NCBI RefSeq assembly: GCF_001598235.1
Contig: NZ_BCYO01000003.1
Location: 292,760-356,759 of the forward strand
Source: Polaromonas jejuensis NBRC 106434
Lineage (GTDB): Bacteria; Pseudomonadota; Gammaproteobacteria; Burkholderiales; Burkholderiaceae_C
Direction: 5' to 3'
Length of the DNA stretch: 64,000 bases
A model generated the notes under the pieces. That model was not told the origin of the DNA, ran no database searches, and saw only the letters and a list, made by a program, of their open reading frames with translations. Positions 47,607 through 56,987 of this stretch are shown here, one piece after another. The translations under genes and the position numbers were made by a program. The first letter of the stretch is position 1; each line of letters begins with the position of its first letter.

Positions 47607-48932
47607 CTAGAAATCAGCCACTTGGCCCCAAGCCGACCGCTTGAAGCGCGCTGGATTGTACGGGGCAGGATCGAAGATCGGCTCCTCACCGGTCACCAGA
47701 TCGGCGATTAGGTGGCCCGCGCCAGGGGCGATGCCGAACCCGTGACCGGAGAAGCCAGCGGCCAGGATGAATCCGGGGATCTCCGGTACTTCGCCGATCG
47801 CAGGCACGCCGTCCGGCGTGCTGTCCACAAAGCCAGCCCAGGCATTCGCGATGCCCGCCTGGCCCAGTGCCGGCAGAAGTTCGACGGCACGGTCATAGGT
47901 TTGCTTGACAGCCGCCGCATCAGGCCTAGGGTCAAGTATTCGCACCCGCTCCATGGGAGTGGGCGCGTCCAGCTGCCACCGCGCGAGCGTTTCGTGGCCC
48001 CCGCGAATGCCTTCCAATCCGCCCGGGAAAACATTGCGCCAGCGCTTGGCGAACATCGGCAGGAATTGCGGCGCGAAGCGCAGGAGCTGCGCCGTCGGGT
48101 CCACGCGTCCACGCCCGCTGATGGCGAGGCTATAGCTGCCATCGCTGCGGCGGGTGACAGACACACGCGCAGTGTGCAGGGCGTCGGGGAGGTGCTCGGC
48201 TACCGCAGACACGCGCACGATAGACTGGCGGACGGTGGCTTGGGGAAAGCGAATGTCCAATTGGCGACAGAACGAGGACGCCCAAGCACCACCCGCGTAA
48301 ACCGCGATGCGGGTCTTGATGGTTCCGGCTTCGGTGACGACGCCGCTGACGCGGCCGCCCTCGACCTCAATGCCCCGCGCGGCGCAATTCTGCTGCACAG
48401 TGCCACCAAGCTTCATGAGCGCAGCGGCCACCGACGGCGCTGCCATGGCTGGGTCAGCTGTGCCGTCGCTGGGCGAGAACACTCCGCCCTTCCACGCACG
48501 ACCGGTAGCACGCCCCCGCTCGGTTGCCTCACGGCCACTCAACATGTGCGTGGTCACGCCGGCCGTCCTAGCGAAATCGCGCCATCTCGCCCAGCGTGCG
48601 ATCTCGTCTTCGTCGTTGCTGAGGTACAGCAACCCGCACCGGCGAAAGCCTGTATCTTCGCCGGTATCCGCGGCAAACTGCTGCCATAGTTCCAGGCTTC
48701 TGGTGGCCATAGGCAGTTCACGCGCATCGCGGTTTTGCTGGCGGCACCAGCCCCAGTTGCGGCTTGACTGTTCGGCGCCGATGCGGCCCTTCTCGACCAC
48801 GGCAACCGAAAGCCCGCGCCGAGCCAGGTAGTAGGCAGTAAAGACCCCAATGATCCCGCCGCCGATCACGACGGCGTCGGCATGCGCTGGTAGAGGGGAG
48901 GAAGTCTCGATGAGACGCAAGGGCTGGGACAT
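47607..48932 (-). CDS. FAD-dependent amino-acid oxidoreductase (DAO family)
   Basis: 441 residues from ATG 48932 (AGGAG upstream); the open frame runs further to 49559 but without similarity. Dinucleotide fold AVVIGGGIIGVFTAYYLARR, then the DAO features SSRNWGWCRQQNRDA, FVDSTPDGVPAIGEVPEIPG and GFSGHGFGIAPGAGHLIADL. It resembles D-amino-acid dehydrogenase/glycine oxidase-like enzymes that oxidise an amine with FAD. The substrate is unknown; nearby amino-acid genes hint at amino-acid catabolism. Confidence 0.88.
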   Translation of the reverse strand: MSQPLRLIETSSPLPAHADAVVIGGGIIGVFTAYYLARRGLSVAVVEKGRIGAEQSSRNWGWCRQQNRDARELPMATRSLELWQQFAADTGEDTGFRRCGLLYLSNDEDEIARWARWRDFARTAGVTTHMLSGREATERGRATGRAWKGGVFSPSDGTADPAMAAPSVAAALMKLGGTVQQNCAARGIEVEGGRVSGVVTEAGTIKTRIAVYAGGAWASSFCRQLDIRFPQATVRQSIVRVSAVAEHLPDALHTARVSVTRRSDGSYSLAISGRGRVDPTAQLLRFAPQFLPMFAKRWRNVFPGGLEGIRGGHETLARWQLDAPTPMERVRILDPRPDAAAVKQTYDRAVELLPALGQAGIANAWAGFVDSTPDGVPAIGEVPEIPGFILAAGFSGHGFGIAPGAGHLIADLVTGEEPIFDPAPYNPARFKRSAWGQVADF

Positions 48933-49555
48933 GAATGTATCTCCTCGTTTCTTTGGTCTGCACGCTTTGCACCACGTAGAACTTTGCGACCAGCTCTCCG
49001 CTCTCCCATCCGATAGGCGCGCCTTTGGGCCCGAAGATGACATCACCGGTGTTCGCCGATAGCATGGGCTATGGCAGCGGCGCTTCGTTGTTTCGCTGTG
49101 GTAAAGCACTTTCACTAGCGTCATTCCAACATGGAGTTGCCATGCGCTTGTCGCGAAATGCAGGATCGGGCATAACGAAGCTGCCGTTTTTGGATTGGCT
49201 CCCAGCATGCCGTGCCGAGTGAGTGAAAGGCGTGCACTGTGCACCTCGTGCGGCAGTCGCTGTCGCAAAAAAAAACAGCACGCTCTGGTCTCGCAGAGCC
49301 GTGCACAGTCACCACAAAGGCCGACATGGGCTGAGCGCATTGACGACGTTGCGTCAGATAGTTGGTACCGCCCGGGGGGCACGCTGAATGACGGCGTATG
49401 GGCGCAGCCGCTACAGCAAATTAAAGCTGGCGCCTGCCCTCCGGCGGGCATTAGCCCGGCATGGAGTAACATCTTGTGCATCAGACTTGGCCTGACATTG
49501 CCCGGCGAGGCTGTAAGTCCCCGGTATAGGGTGGCCATACTTGGGCGGTAAAGCC
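48933..49555. other. 623-base gap without a recognised gene
   Basis: Open frames exist on the minus strand, including an extension of the oxidoreductase frame and a short LSANTGDVIFGPKGAPIGW piece ending near 48920, but none matches a family I know. It may hold the oxidoreductase promoter and remains of an upstream gene. Confidence 0.35.
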
Positions 49556-50404
49556 TCACTCCACTTTGAACTGACCGATCGTTGAGGCCAAAGCATTCGC
49601 CTGTTCTTGTAATGCGGTTGACGCGGCAGCTGACTGTTCCACAAGGGCTGCGTTCTGCTGGACCATCCCATCCAACTGCATGACCGCGTGATTAACCTCC
49701 TGGATGCCTTGCGTCTGTTCGGTAGCCGCGCGCGCAATTTGCGAGATGATGGCCTGGACATCAGCCGCGTTGGCAACGATCTCTGTCATCGTCGCGCCCG
49801 CCTGGCGTACCTGAATCGAACCTGCCGTGACGCTTTCGACAGTGGACTCGACGAGCTGCTTGATCTCGCGCGCAGCGTGTGCGCTTCGTTGCGCAAGGCT
49901 ACGGACTTCTTGCGCGACAACGGCGAAACCGCGACCTTGCTCGCCCGCTCGCGCGGCCTCTACCGCAGCATTCAGCGCCAGGAGATTGGTCTGGAAGGCA
50001 ATGCCGTCAATCACGCCGATGATTGCACCGATGCGGTCGGATGCATCCTCGATTTTCGCCATGGTGCCAACCGCATCCGACACCACCTCGCCGCCCCGTG
50101 ACGCGATCCTTGTCGCTGCGGTGGATCGCTCGTCGGCATCGCGCGCGGCGGCGGCTGATCGGTCCACTGTGCCCGAGATCTCGTCCATCGACGCAGCCGT
50201 CTGCTGCAGGTTCGCTGCCGCTGACTCAATGCGGGACGAAAGGTCGAGGCTTGCCGCGGCGATCTCGTTTGCAGCAGCACGCACGAGTTCGCCGCTATCG
50301 CGGATCCGCAGCATTACGCTCTGAAGTTTCTCGACGAACTGATTGATCTCGAGCATGCATGAGATGTTCTGCGGCGGTCGTTGAGGTCGAACTTTGTCGG
50401 GCAT
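49556..50404 (-). pseudogene. Chemotaxis transducer (MCP) signalling domain, 5'-truncated
   Basis: From ATG 50404 about 282 residues, nearly all a methyl-accepting signalling domain: methylation helices ([20 protein letters not shown]) and the hairpin tip [40 protein letters not shown] that contacts CheA/CheW. No membrane segment, HAMP or ligand domain precedes it, whereas the helix start ([19 protein letters not shown]) is what normally follows a membrane region. Either a 5'-deleted gene or a soluble transducer; the decayed neighbours favour deletion. Confidence 0.75.
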
Positions 50405-50589
50405 GGTCGTCCGATTTGCAGTTGCCGCGACAGGCTGAGATTGCGTCGCCAAGCGTGGCGTACGGGATGGGACTCCGGAGGAAAGCTGCCCTGACTGCTC
50501 AGATCAGGCTGCTAGATAGGCGCCGGTGACAGCAGAAAGACCGCCCGTGTGGGGCTGCCCAGCGGATGTCCGCTGCAGCCGTGAGCTTG

Positions 50590-50821
50590 TTGCTCAAGCC
50601 ATCAAGCGAGTGGGTGACCATTGGAATGCCGACGCGGGGGCCTTCTGGGCAAAGGCGGTGCCGGTATGCGTCAGCAGGCCGTCGGAGGCGGAGGCCTGCA
50701 GGCCTCAGGTCGCAAGCGTGTGCATGACGTCGCGGCGCGAGACGCCGCCCTTGAGGCCATCAACGATACGGTCGCCGATCTCCGCATGCTGCGGGTTGAT
50801 GTCGAATTTCCTGCCGCTCAT
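50590..50821 (-). pseudogene. ABC-transporter substrate-binding protein, N-terminal fragment with in-frame stop
   Basis: ATG 50821 starts MSGRKFDINPQHAEIGDRIV, DGLKGGVSRRDVMHTL with a twin-arginine motif, as in Tat-exported peptide-type binding proteins. TGA at 50705-50707 interrupts it; the frame continues GLLTHTGTAFAQKAPA, the expected signal-cleavage region, then is lost. The mature protein is absent, so it is dead. Confidence 0.65.
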
Positions 50822-51290
50822 ATTTGTCTCCTCCAGATTGGGATTTTCTCGATGGTGCGGTTTGGGTCGAGTTGCAGTCTGCGCACACGCCGTAGAGGGA
50901 CAGCGAATGCTCGTGGAGGGCGAAGCCGCGTTCCTTCGCGATGTCTTCCTGGCGCCGTTCGATGTCGCTGTCAACGAATTCTTCCACCTTGCCGCAGACG
51001 GTGCAGATCAGGTGATCGTGATGATCGCCCTCATTGAGCTCAAACGCAGCGGCGCCCGACTCGAAATGACGGCGAATGACGATGCCCGTTTCGGTAAACT
51101 GCATCAGCACGCGGTAAATGGTCGCGAGGGCAATGTCGATCTTCTCGTCGATCAGGAAACGGTAGATCTCTTCAGCCGACAGGTGCTTGGTTCAACGCTC
51201 ATGAAAAAGCTGCAGGATGCGCAGCCTTGGCAATGTCACTTTCAGACCGGATTGGCGCAGTGCCTTGGGAATATCCACGAGTTCGTTCAT
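50760..51290 (-). pseudogene. Fur-family regulator interrupted by a stop codon
   Basis: ATG 51290 begins MNELVDIPKALRQSGLKVTL, PRLRILQLFHER, then TGA (51192-51194); the same frame continues TKHLSAEEIYRFLIDEKIDI, ALATIYRVLMQF and the metal-binding C-terminal half (HHDHLICTVCGKVEEF, CADCN). Apart from the stop the Fur layout is complete up to about residue 135, after which an unusual tail runs into the next pseudogene. Iron regulation must come from another fur copy. Confidence 0.8.
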
Positions 51291-51336
51291 CAAAAGAAGC
51301 TCCCGGAGGTCGAGGAGATAAATTCGATCTAAAGCG

Positions 51337-52305
51337 TCACGCCGTGCGGTATATCTCGGCAAGATCGGATAAATCCCAGTTCCCGCCAGTCAATACTGCG
51401 CACACTTTTTCATCCGACCTGACTTTGATGGCGCCGACCAACAAGGCTCCAACACCAATAGAGGCAGCAGGCTCAGCAATCAATTTCGCATCTTTGGCAA
51501 GAGCACGCATACCTGCGATGATGTGTTCGTCTTCAACCAGAACAATCTCGTCCACATACTTTTCAATAATGGGATACGGGTTTTGGCCTGGAACGCTGAT
51601 CCTTAAACCATCCGCAATGGTATTTCCCAAAGGAAGCGACGTACGCTGTCTGTTCATCCTGCTGTGATAGTACTTCGGAGTCAAGGCGGGCTCCGCGCCG
51701 ATGACGCGCACCGATGGTTTCGTTTCCTTGATGGCCGTAGCGATTCCCGAAATTAAGCCTCCGCCGCCCATGGGAATGATGATTGTGTCCACATCTTCCA
51801 AGTCTTCGAGTATTTCACATCCGATTGTTCCCTGGCCCGCCATTACCAGAGGATCTTCAAACGCGTGGACTACTGCGTATTTGTTTTGCTCGGCAATTTC
51901 GTACACCTTCTTCCATCTGGCGGCGGTGTCACCGTCAAAGAGAATGACCTCTGCCCCGAGGGCCTTCGTATTGTCGATTTTGATTTTTGGTGTGGTAACC
52001 GGAAGAACCAGAAATGCTTTTACGCCCAACATTCTGGCGGCATAAGCAAGCCCCTGTGCGTGATTTCCGGAGGAAGTCGCAATGATGCCGTTAGCGATCT
52101 CTTCTCTTGAGAGAGAAAGCGACTTGTTCAGAGCGCCTCGAATCTTGAAGGCGCCGGTAATCTGCAGCGTTTCAGGCTTCAGATAGAGTTGACACCCGAC
52201 GGTCTTCTCGATCTTTTCCGCGCGCAATAACGGCGTATGCCTGATGTGAGGCCTCAGCCGTTCCTGGGCTTCTCGAATATCCTGAATGGTAGGGTAGGTG
52301 CGCAC
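51337..52305 (-). CDS. PLP-dependent threonine/serine dehydratase family enzyme
   Basis: 322 residues. Fold-type II PLP enzyme: Schiff-base Lys54 in ITGAFKIRGA, SSGNHAQGLAYAA, the phosphate-binding loop PMGGGGLISG and late LTGGNWD. It is catabolic in type, with no ACT domain. Base composition is visibly lower in G+C than neighbours. It is 11 bases from an ornithine-cyclodeaminase-family gene. That pairing occurs in ectoine (EutB/EutC) and beta-hydroxyaspartate (BhcB/BhcD) pathways, so a beta-hydroxy-amino-acid dehydratase is likely; the substrate is unproven. Confidence 0.88.
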   Translation of the reverse strand: MRTYPTIQDIREAQERLRPHIRHTPLLRAEKIEKTVGCQLYLKPETLQITGAFKIRGALNKSLSLSREEIANGIIATSSGNHAQGLAYAARMLGVKAFLVLPVTTPKIKIDNTKALGAEVILFDGDTAARWKKVYEIAEQNKYAVVHAFEDPLVMAGQGTIGCEILEDLEDVDTIIIPMGGGGLISGIATAIKETKPSVRVIGAEPALTPKYYHSRMNRQRTSLPLGNTIADGLRISVPGQNPYPIIEKYVDEIVLVEDEHIIAGMRALAKDAKLIAEPAASIGVGALLVGAIKVRSDEKVCAVLTGGNWDLSDLAEIYRTA

Positions 52306-52316
52306 TTGAAGAGTCC

Positions 52317-53309
52317 TTATTCAATAAACTCAAAGAAGGTGCCAACCTTGCCTTCTATTGCGTTCTGATAGATTTTTGTCGAGGTCGTATTGTCTTGAAT
52401 GGCCATGCCTGTGGAGTCGAAGATCGTGACTTCGTCATCGCTCTTTCTTCCGGGCTTCTTGCTGAGCAAGATCTCGCCGATCTCTGCATGGATGCCGTCT
52501 TTGGCAATGATGTTCTTGCTCAACGGATGCTGGGTTTCGCCTTTTTCGCTGCACTGCATGATCGAGTCAACGACCACTTTTGCATTCCGGAATATTTCCG
52601 GATCGAATTCCTGCTTGCCCTTTGCGTCCGTGCCGATTGCGACGATGTGTGTGCCGGGCTTGACCCAGTCGGCTTCTACCACGGAGCCTTTCCCGCGGGT
52701 CGTTGTAATGAGGATATCCGCCTGCTCAACGGCTTCTTGTTTGGAGTTCGCCATTACCACAGGAATGCCGAACTCGCGCTCGATATCGGCCTTGTACTTA
52801 GAGAGTGACTCCGGGGTGTGGTCCCATGCGTGGATCTCTTCAATCTTCATGATCTCGTTGATGGCACGGATCTGCATCCTCGCCTGATTCCCGGTACCGA
52901 TCGATGTGATCTTTTTCGAATTCTTCCGTGCCAGCGCCTTGACCGACACGGCCCCGGACGCCCCGGTTCTGAGGCCGGTGATCAGGCTTCCATCCATCAC
53001 GCAGATCAACGCACAGGTCCTGGCGTCAAACAGCAGAATCGTCCCCATGCCGCTCGGCACACCGTATGTCGTCGGGTTATTAGGGAAGCCGCCGGAAGAC
53101 GCCTTCATGGAGATGATTTCATTGCCTTTGTAGTAACCGAGCTTGAAGTCAATATCCCCACGCGGCGGATGGAGATCTATCCCTATATGGTCGGGTTGCA
53201 CCACCTGATTGCTGTTGAAGGCTCTGTATGCCTCTTCCACCGCACCGATGACCTCTTTCATGCAGATCAAGTTGCTGACTTCTTGCCTGTTAAGCAATAG
53301 TGTTTTCAT
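52317..53309 (-). CDS. Ornithine cyclodeaminase / mu-crystallin family reductase
   Basis: 330 residues. NAD(P)-binding [18 protein letters not shown] and the family substrate region [37 protein letters not shown]. Members include ornithine cyclodeaminase, alanine dehydrogenase and imine reductases such as BhcD. Low G+C content like the dehydratase downstream, and a clear AGAAATCATTAAAATG-type leader. The pair probably removes ammonia from a hydroxy amino acid and reduces the resulting imine, or the reverse. Confidence 0.88.
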   Translation of the reverse strand: MKTLLLNRQEVSNLICMKEVIGAVEEAYRAFNSNQVVQPDHIGIDLHPPRGDIDFKLGYYKGNEIISMKASSGGFPNNPTTYGVPSGMGTILLFDARTCALICVMDGSLITGLRTGASGAVSVKALARKNSKKITSIGTGNQARMQIRAINEIMKIEEIHAWDHTPESLSKYKADIEREFGIPVVMANSKQEAVEQADILITTTRGKGSVVEADWVKPGTHIVAIGTDAKGKQEFDPEIFRNAKVVVDSIMQCSEKGETQHPLSKNIIAKDGIHAEIGEILLSKKPGRKSDDEVTIFDSTGMAIQDNTTSTKIYQNAIEGKVGTFFEFIE

Positions 53310-53362
53310 TTTAATGATTTCTCCATCTTTCCAGTGACAATAAGGCGGAAACTAGGTACCGC

Positions 53363-54118
53363 TTATTGCGCGGGTCGATAGATTACATAGACCTTTGCCA
53401 CACGTTCGCGGCTTTCCCAAGTGCACTGTGCGGTTTGTTCAACCAGAAAGATGTCGCCCTTTGAGAACGTGCCCCTGCGGCCGGCTTCATCGACAAGCGT
53501 TACAGTGCCTTCGAGTAGGTACATCAGTTCGAAGTGGCGGTAGAACATCGCCCGGCGCTGATAGGGCGTCGAGTCCCAGGTGCCGCAGACAAATTCGCCG
53601 TTGGCCGACCGATAGTCAGTGTGGTTGCGGCATACCGGCACCGGCGTGAGCAGCAGTTCTGCTGGCGGTGTGCCGGTTGCTTCCAATTGTGGATTCTCCC
53701 TGATCGGCACGATGCTGCGATTGCCAAGTTGGCTGTCGTTGTAACGCGTGAAGATGAGAGACACGGGTCCTTGCGCGGACCAAGAGAATGTGGCGCCTTT
53801 CTCGAGTACCGCGCTCTGGCCCGGCTCCAGCGTCAGGGTGAAGTCCTGTTGCGAGAGCGTCACGTTCCCCTGGTTGACGATAATGAATTCATCCTCCGGA
53901 AGGGAGTGAACGGAGCCGCTCCCCCCCTCCAGCGCAATGACGCCAGCCGTCACTGGGCCCTGCGCCCAGTCCAAGATACGGCGGCTAGAAAGGAAGCGGT
54001 CATCATCCGCCGAAGCGGTAGTAGGAATGCCCTGAGTTTCGTCCCGCGCGAATTGGCGCAGATCAACGAACGATGGCTGGCTGGCGAGAGTGGTTGGTGC
54101 TTGCTGCAAGTTCGACAT
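53363..54118 (-). CDS. Bicupin (DUF861-type) protein
   Basis: 251 residues with two cupin halves: first LPEDEFIIVNQGNVTLSQQD (about 75-95), second FELMYLLEGTVTLVDEAGRR and GDIFLVEQTAQCTWES (about 195-240). The pattern is that of cupin_3 proteins associated with amino-acid or ureidoglycine metabolism; metal ligands in each half are only partly conserved. It is 53 bases upstream of the cyclodeaminase gene in the same direction and may be co-transcribed. Confidence 0.8.
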   Translation of the reverse strand: MSNLQQAPTTLASQPSFVDLRQFARDETQGIPTTASADDDRFLSSRRILDWAQGPVTAGVIALEGGSGSVHSLPEDEFIIVNQGNVTLSQQDFTLTLEPGQSAVLEKGATFSWSAQGPVSLIFTRYNDSQLGNRSIVPIRENPQLEATGTPPAELLLTPVPVCRNHTDYRSANGEFVCGTWDSTPYQRRAMFYRHFELMYLLEGTVTLVDEAGRRGTFSKGDIFLVEQTAQCTWESRERVAKVYVIYRPAQ

Positions 54119-54151
54119 GGCTAGTTTTCTTCGATGTTGATGTAAACGAGG

Positions 54152-55027
54152 CTACGCGGCGTTCGCAGCCAATTTCGCGGAATGCCCAATGTGGAAGTGC
54201 GCGATGGGTGTGTTTTTAGTGCGGGTATGGTCCACCACGAACAGGATGCCCAACTCGCGCGCCGCGTCACGCATGGCCTTGAGCCAGCCCTTGGGCGGCA
54301 CGATTACGCCACCCGAGCCCTGGATCGGCTCACAGAAGAATGCGGCAACGTTGTCCGCGCCCAGCTCCGCCACTTTCGCGCGCAACGCCGCCACAGACGC
54401 GGCGATGATGCCCTGCGCATCGTTCGGGTCGGCCGCACGGTATGGGTTGGGCGAGGGGATGTAATGCTGCGTCGGCAGCGGCAGATCAAAGCCGCGGTGG
54501 AACGCCGGCAGCGCCGTCAGCCCCGCCCCCGTGGACGATGACCCGTGATACCCGCGCTCCAGCGCAATGAAATGCTTCTTGCCCGGTTTCCCAATCGCAT
54601 TGAAGTACTGCACGATAAAGCGCACGGCCGCATCCACCGTCTCCGAACCGCCCAGCGTCAGGTACACATGATTGAGCGAGCGCGGCGTGATCTGCACCAG
54701 CTTCTCGGCCAGGCGGATGGCGGGCTCGCTGCTGAAGTGGAAGTACCCCGTGGCGTAGGGCAGGCGGCGCATCTGCTCGGCAGCAGCGTGCACGACGCTC
54801 TCTTGCCCATAGCCGACGTTCACGCACCACAGGCCCGCAAACGCGTCGAGCAGTTCGTGGCCCGACGCGTCCGTCAGCCACGCGCCCTTACCGGAGGAGA
54901 GGACGGTTGGACCGCGCTCTTCATGCGTGCGCCAGGAGGCCACCGGGTGAATCAAGTGTGCACGGTCGGTGGCGTTAAGTGAGGCGAGCTGGGGAAGATC
55001 GCAGAGCTGGGTCATAGCGGTGTCCAT
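54152..55027 (-). pseudogene. Class III aminotransferase, C-terminal half missing
   Basis: The frame gives a normal N-terminal 262 residues (HPVASWRTHEERGPTVLSSG, DAFAGLWCVNVGYGQ, ALERGYHGSSSTGAG, FFCEPIQGSGGVIVPPKGWL) and reaches ILFVVD, where the PLP-contacting Asp begins the VIxGFGRTG loop, then switches to 26 unrelated residues. The PLP-binding Lys and the rest (about 170 residues) are gone, so it cannot be active. It resembles omega-amino acid:pyruvate transaminases. Confidence 0.85.
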
Positions 55028-55161
55028 TCATGCAGAACAAAAGCAATCGATAGACTCGAGATTAGGCTGAGGGGCCGGAGGCGTGGTGCTGTTTTGCGGG
55101 CGTAGAACGCAATGGGCTGCTGTTGTTTGGGCCGTGGCAACAGATCGTGTGGCGTGTGGTT

Positions 55162-55330
55162 TCAATAGCCGCGTGTGCGATCGACCAACCCGACCATCGG
55201 CTCGCCGGCGGCGAAGCGGCGCATGTTGTCGATCACCACAGCGGCGGCCGAGAGCGGCTGCGTCATGCTGGCGATGTGCGGCGTGAGCTGGATGCGCGGA
55301 TGGCGCCAGAGCGCGTCGTCGACGCGATCG
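55162..55330 (-). pseudogene. Glyoxylate/hydroxypyruvate reductase (GhrA-like), C-terminal fragment
   Basis: Minus-strand frame: DDALWRHPRIQLTPHIASMT, AAAVVIDNMRRFAAGEPMVG, LVDRTRGY and stop. This is the end of a D-2-hydroxyacid dehydrogenase including the catalytic His (TPHIA). The preceding 330 residues have been lost at about 55,330-55,380, where a 19-bp palindrome lies. Confidence 0.75.
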
Positions 55331-55358
55331 TGTTGCTGCCAGTTTAGACGGCAATACT

Positions 55359-55377
55359 CACTTTCCCCGGGAAAGTG
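55359..55377. repeat. 19-bp palindrome at the break in the dehydrogenase remnant
   Basis: CACTTTCCC-C-GGGAAAGTG, in a stretch that also has GCCAGTTTAGACGGC-like half-sites. This style recalls the ends of IS21-type elements, but no transposase is present, so the link is tentative. From here to 55,590 I see no gene; bases 55,440-55,490 are A+T-rich. Confidence 0.4.
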
Positions 55378-55590
55378 GCCTGATCCTTCGCCGCCACCGA
55401 ACCAGTCCGATGGGGCATTTCCGATCACGTTTTAACCAAATATCGCGAAGAACTTTTTTATTTGTTTTATTTTTTGAAAAGTTTCACGCGTGAAACTGGA
55501 ACCGCCGTCGCATGCAGGCGACACTGGCCGCAAACGAGCAAATTTCAGCACGATAAATTGTCGTGATTTGACCGCGACGCAGGTAACAAG

Positions 55591-55872
55591 CTAGAACGCC
55601 TTTCCCCAAAGACGATACAGCAGCGCGACAAGCGTATGACGCTGCTTGCTCGCCACGACGAATTGCTCCACGGGCACGCTGCGAAGTTTGGACCACAGTG
55701 CCGATGCCCATTGCTCGCAGACTCGCGGGGTTTCTGATGTCCCAGGAGGCAAGCTCTCGATGTATGCGGCTCTGAAGGTTTCTTCGCTGTACGGCAGACC
55801 TTCGTGCAGCTTGCGAGCAAAGCATTCAGCAAGGAGGGCCTGATCTTGCGACGGGCTTCGCGGGGTGCTCAT
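55591..55872 (-). CDS. Small hypothetical protein
   Basis: 93 residues from ATG 55872, the first start after which the sequence looks protein-like (ALLAECFARKLHEGLPYSEE, WASALWSKLRSVPVEQFVVA). It is rich in aromatic and charged residues with amphipathic helices and no signal. I do not recognise the family. It diverges from the 306-residue hypothetical gene at 56067, with 195 bases between the starts, possibly as a cargo pair. Confidence 0.45.
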   Translation of the reverse strand: MSTPRSPSQDQALLAECFARKLHEGLPYSEETFRAAYIESLPPGTSETPRVCEQWASALWSKLRSVPVEQFVVASKQRHTLVALLYRLWGKAF

Positions 55873-56066
55873 GACGATTGTGGTGAAAGCTGTCTCTTTT
55901 TTTCGGCCATGCAATGCTCCTGATGACGATGATATCCGCGGTTCTACCATGGGCGTAGTCGAAATCCATGCGTTAGGATGAGCGGCAATGTGTTCAAGTG
56001 AGTAGACCCATAATTGCTCATAGGGCGGCTCCACAACCGAATCATGACGCACCTCGAGGGGACCCC

Positions 56067-56987
56067 ATGTATCTAGGCATCGACACGCAGACCGGCTTGA
56101 TCTACGAAGGATCCGGCAATCCGGACTGGCCGGCGCTACCTCTACCAACTGTGACACAGGCGAAGCTGATCGAGAAGCCAGAGGATTGGGGCTCCTTGCC
56201 AAGCGGGCTCTCCTCCGATCCCTTTAAGTGGGTATTCCGCGAGGATTCGTTCGATGCGTCGATGCGCGTTCGGCGAGGCCGCCTCTATCAGCCCTATGGA
56301 AATTCGCAGCCGAGCACCTATCAAGTCTCGCGCCATCCCTACGACCCATCCAGTTTCTCGTCGAACGTGGGCATCCGCATCTCAAAGTCGCTCAATGCCT
56401 ATGCAAGCTGCTACGAATTACTGAACATGCCGCGCCATGGCGTGGGCGCGACCTTGGCGCTTGGCGGAACTCTGGGAGCATCGGCTTGGCGGATCATCCA
56501 AACGGAGATGCTGGCCAGCCGCGCGGTAATGGTCAGCTTGAAGTCGCTCTCTTCCTACGACATCCTGCCGGAGATAGACGCGCAGAAGATCGACGAGGTG
56601 TTCCGACCAAAAATCGCCCAGTCCATCAACCGCGTGCTCGACTCCGCGTTCAAGGAGTCGCCCATCTCAGTCATCGAGCACTGTCGCGACGCGTTGGCCG
56701 TAATTTTCGCCCGCTGGATGACTCAACACGGCGGCGACCCGAAGGTCCTGGCCGACGACCTCGCGAAGCTCGCCGAGAAAATCGAAAAGCCCCCATTCGA
56801 GAAGTTCTGCGCGGCGAACATTGGCAAGGTGGTCGGACTCGTGCACAACCGCGGCAAAACGAATGTTGCCACTACGAAAGGTCTGCGCCCTCCGGTGGAG
56901 GAGGATGCTGCCATGGCTGTCCATGCGGTTGGCTTTGCGCTACGAGAGCTCGGGTGGGCGAAGGAGCCTGCCTTCGCCATCGGCTAG
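56067..56987 (+). CDS. Hypothetical accessory protein
   Basis: 306 residues from ATG 56067, preceded by GAGGGG. No signal or membrane helix. N-terminal part Pro/Gly-rich, ending YLGIDTQTGLIYEGSGNPDW-like beta hairpin; C-terminal third is helical (SPISVIEHCRDALAVIFARW; VVGLVHNRGKTN; AVHAVGFALRELG). The last block has the general look of C-terminal domains in abortive-infection-type proteins (helix - charged loop - AVxAxGxxLREL), which is a resemblance in pattern only. Lies among mobile-element scars. Confidence 0.6.
   Translation: MYLGIDTQTGLIYEGSGNPDWPALPLPTVTQAKLIEKPEDWGSLPSGLSSDPFKWVFREDSFDASMRVRRGRLYQPYGNSQPSTYQVSRHPYDPSSFSSNVGIRISKSLNAYASCYELLNMPRHGVGATLALGGTLGASAWRIIQTEMLASRAVMVSLKSLSSYDILPEIDAQKIDEVFRPKIAQSINRVLDSAFKESPISVIEHCRDALAVIFARWMTQHGGDPKVLADDLAKLAEKIEKPPFEKFCAANIGKVVGLVHNRGKTNVATTKGLRPPVEEDAAMAVHAVGFALRELGWAKEPAFAIG

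Noticed and set aside
48933..49559. 209-residue N-terminal extension of the FAD oxidoreductase
   Set aside because: The FAD-binding fold begins normally after ATG 48932, which has a ribosome site; the upstream part has no similarity and is Cys/Ser/Arg-rich.
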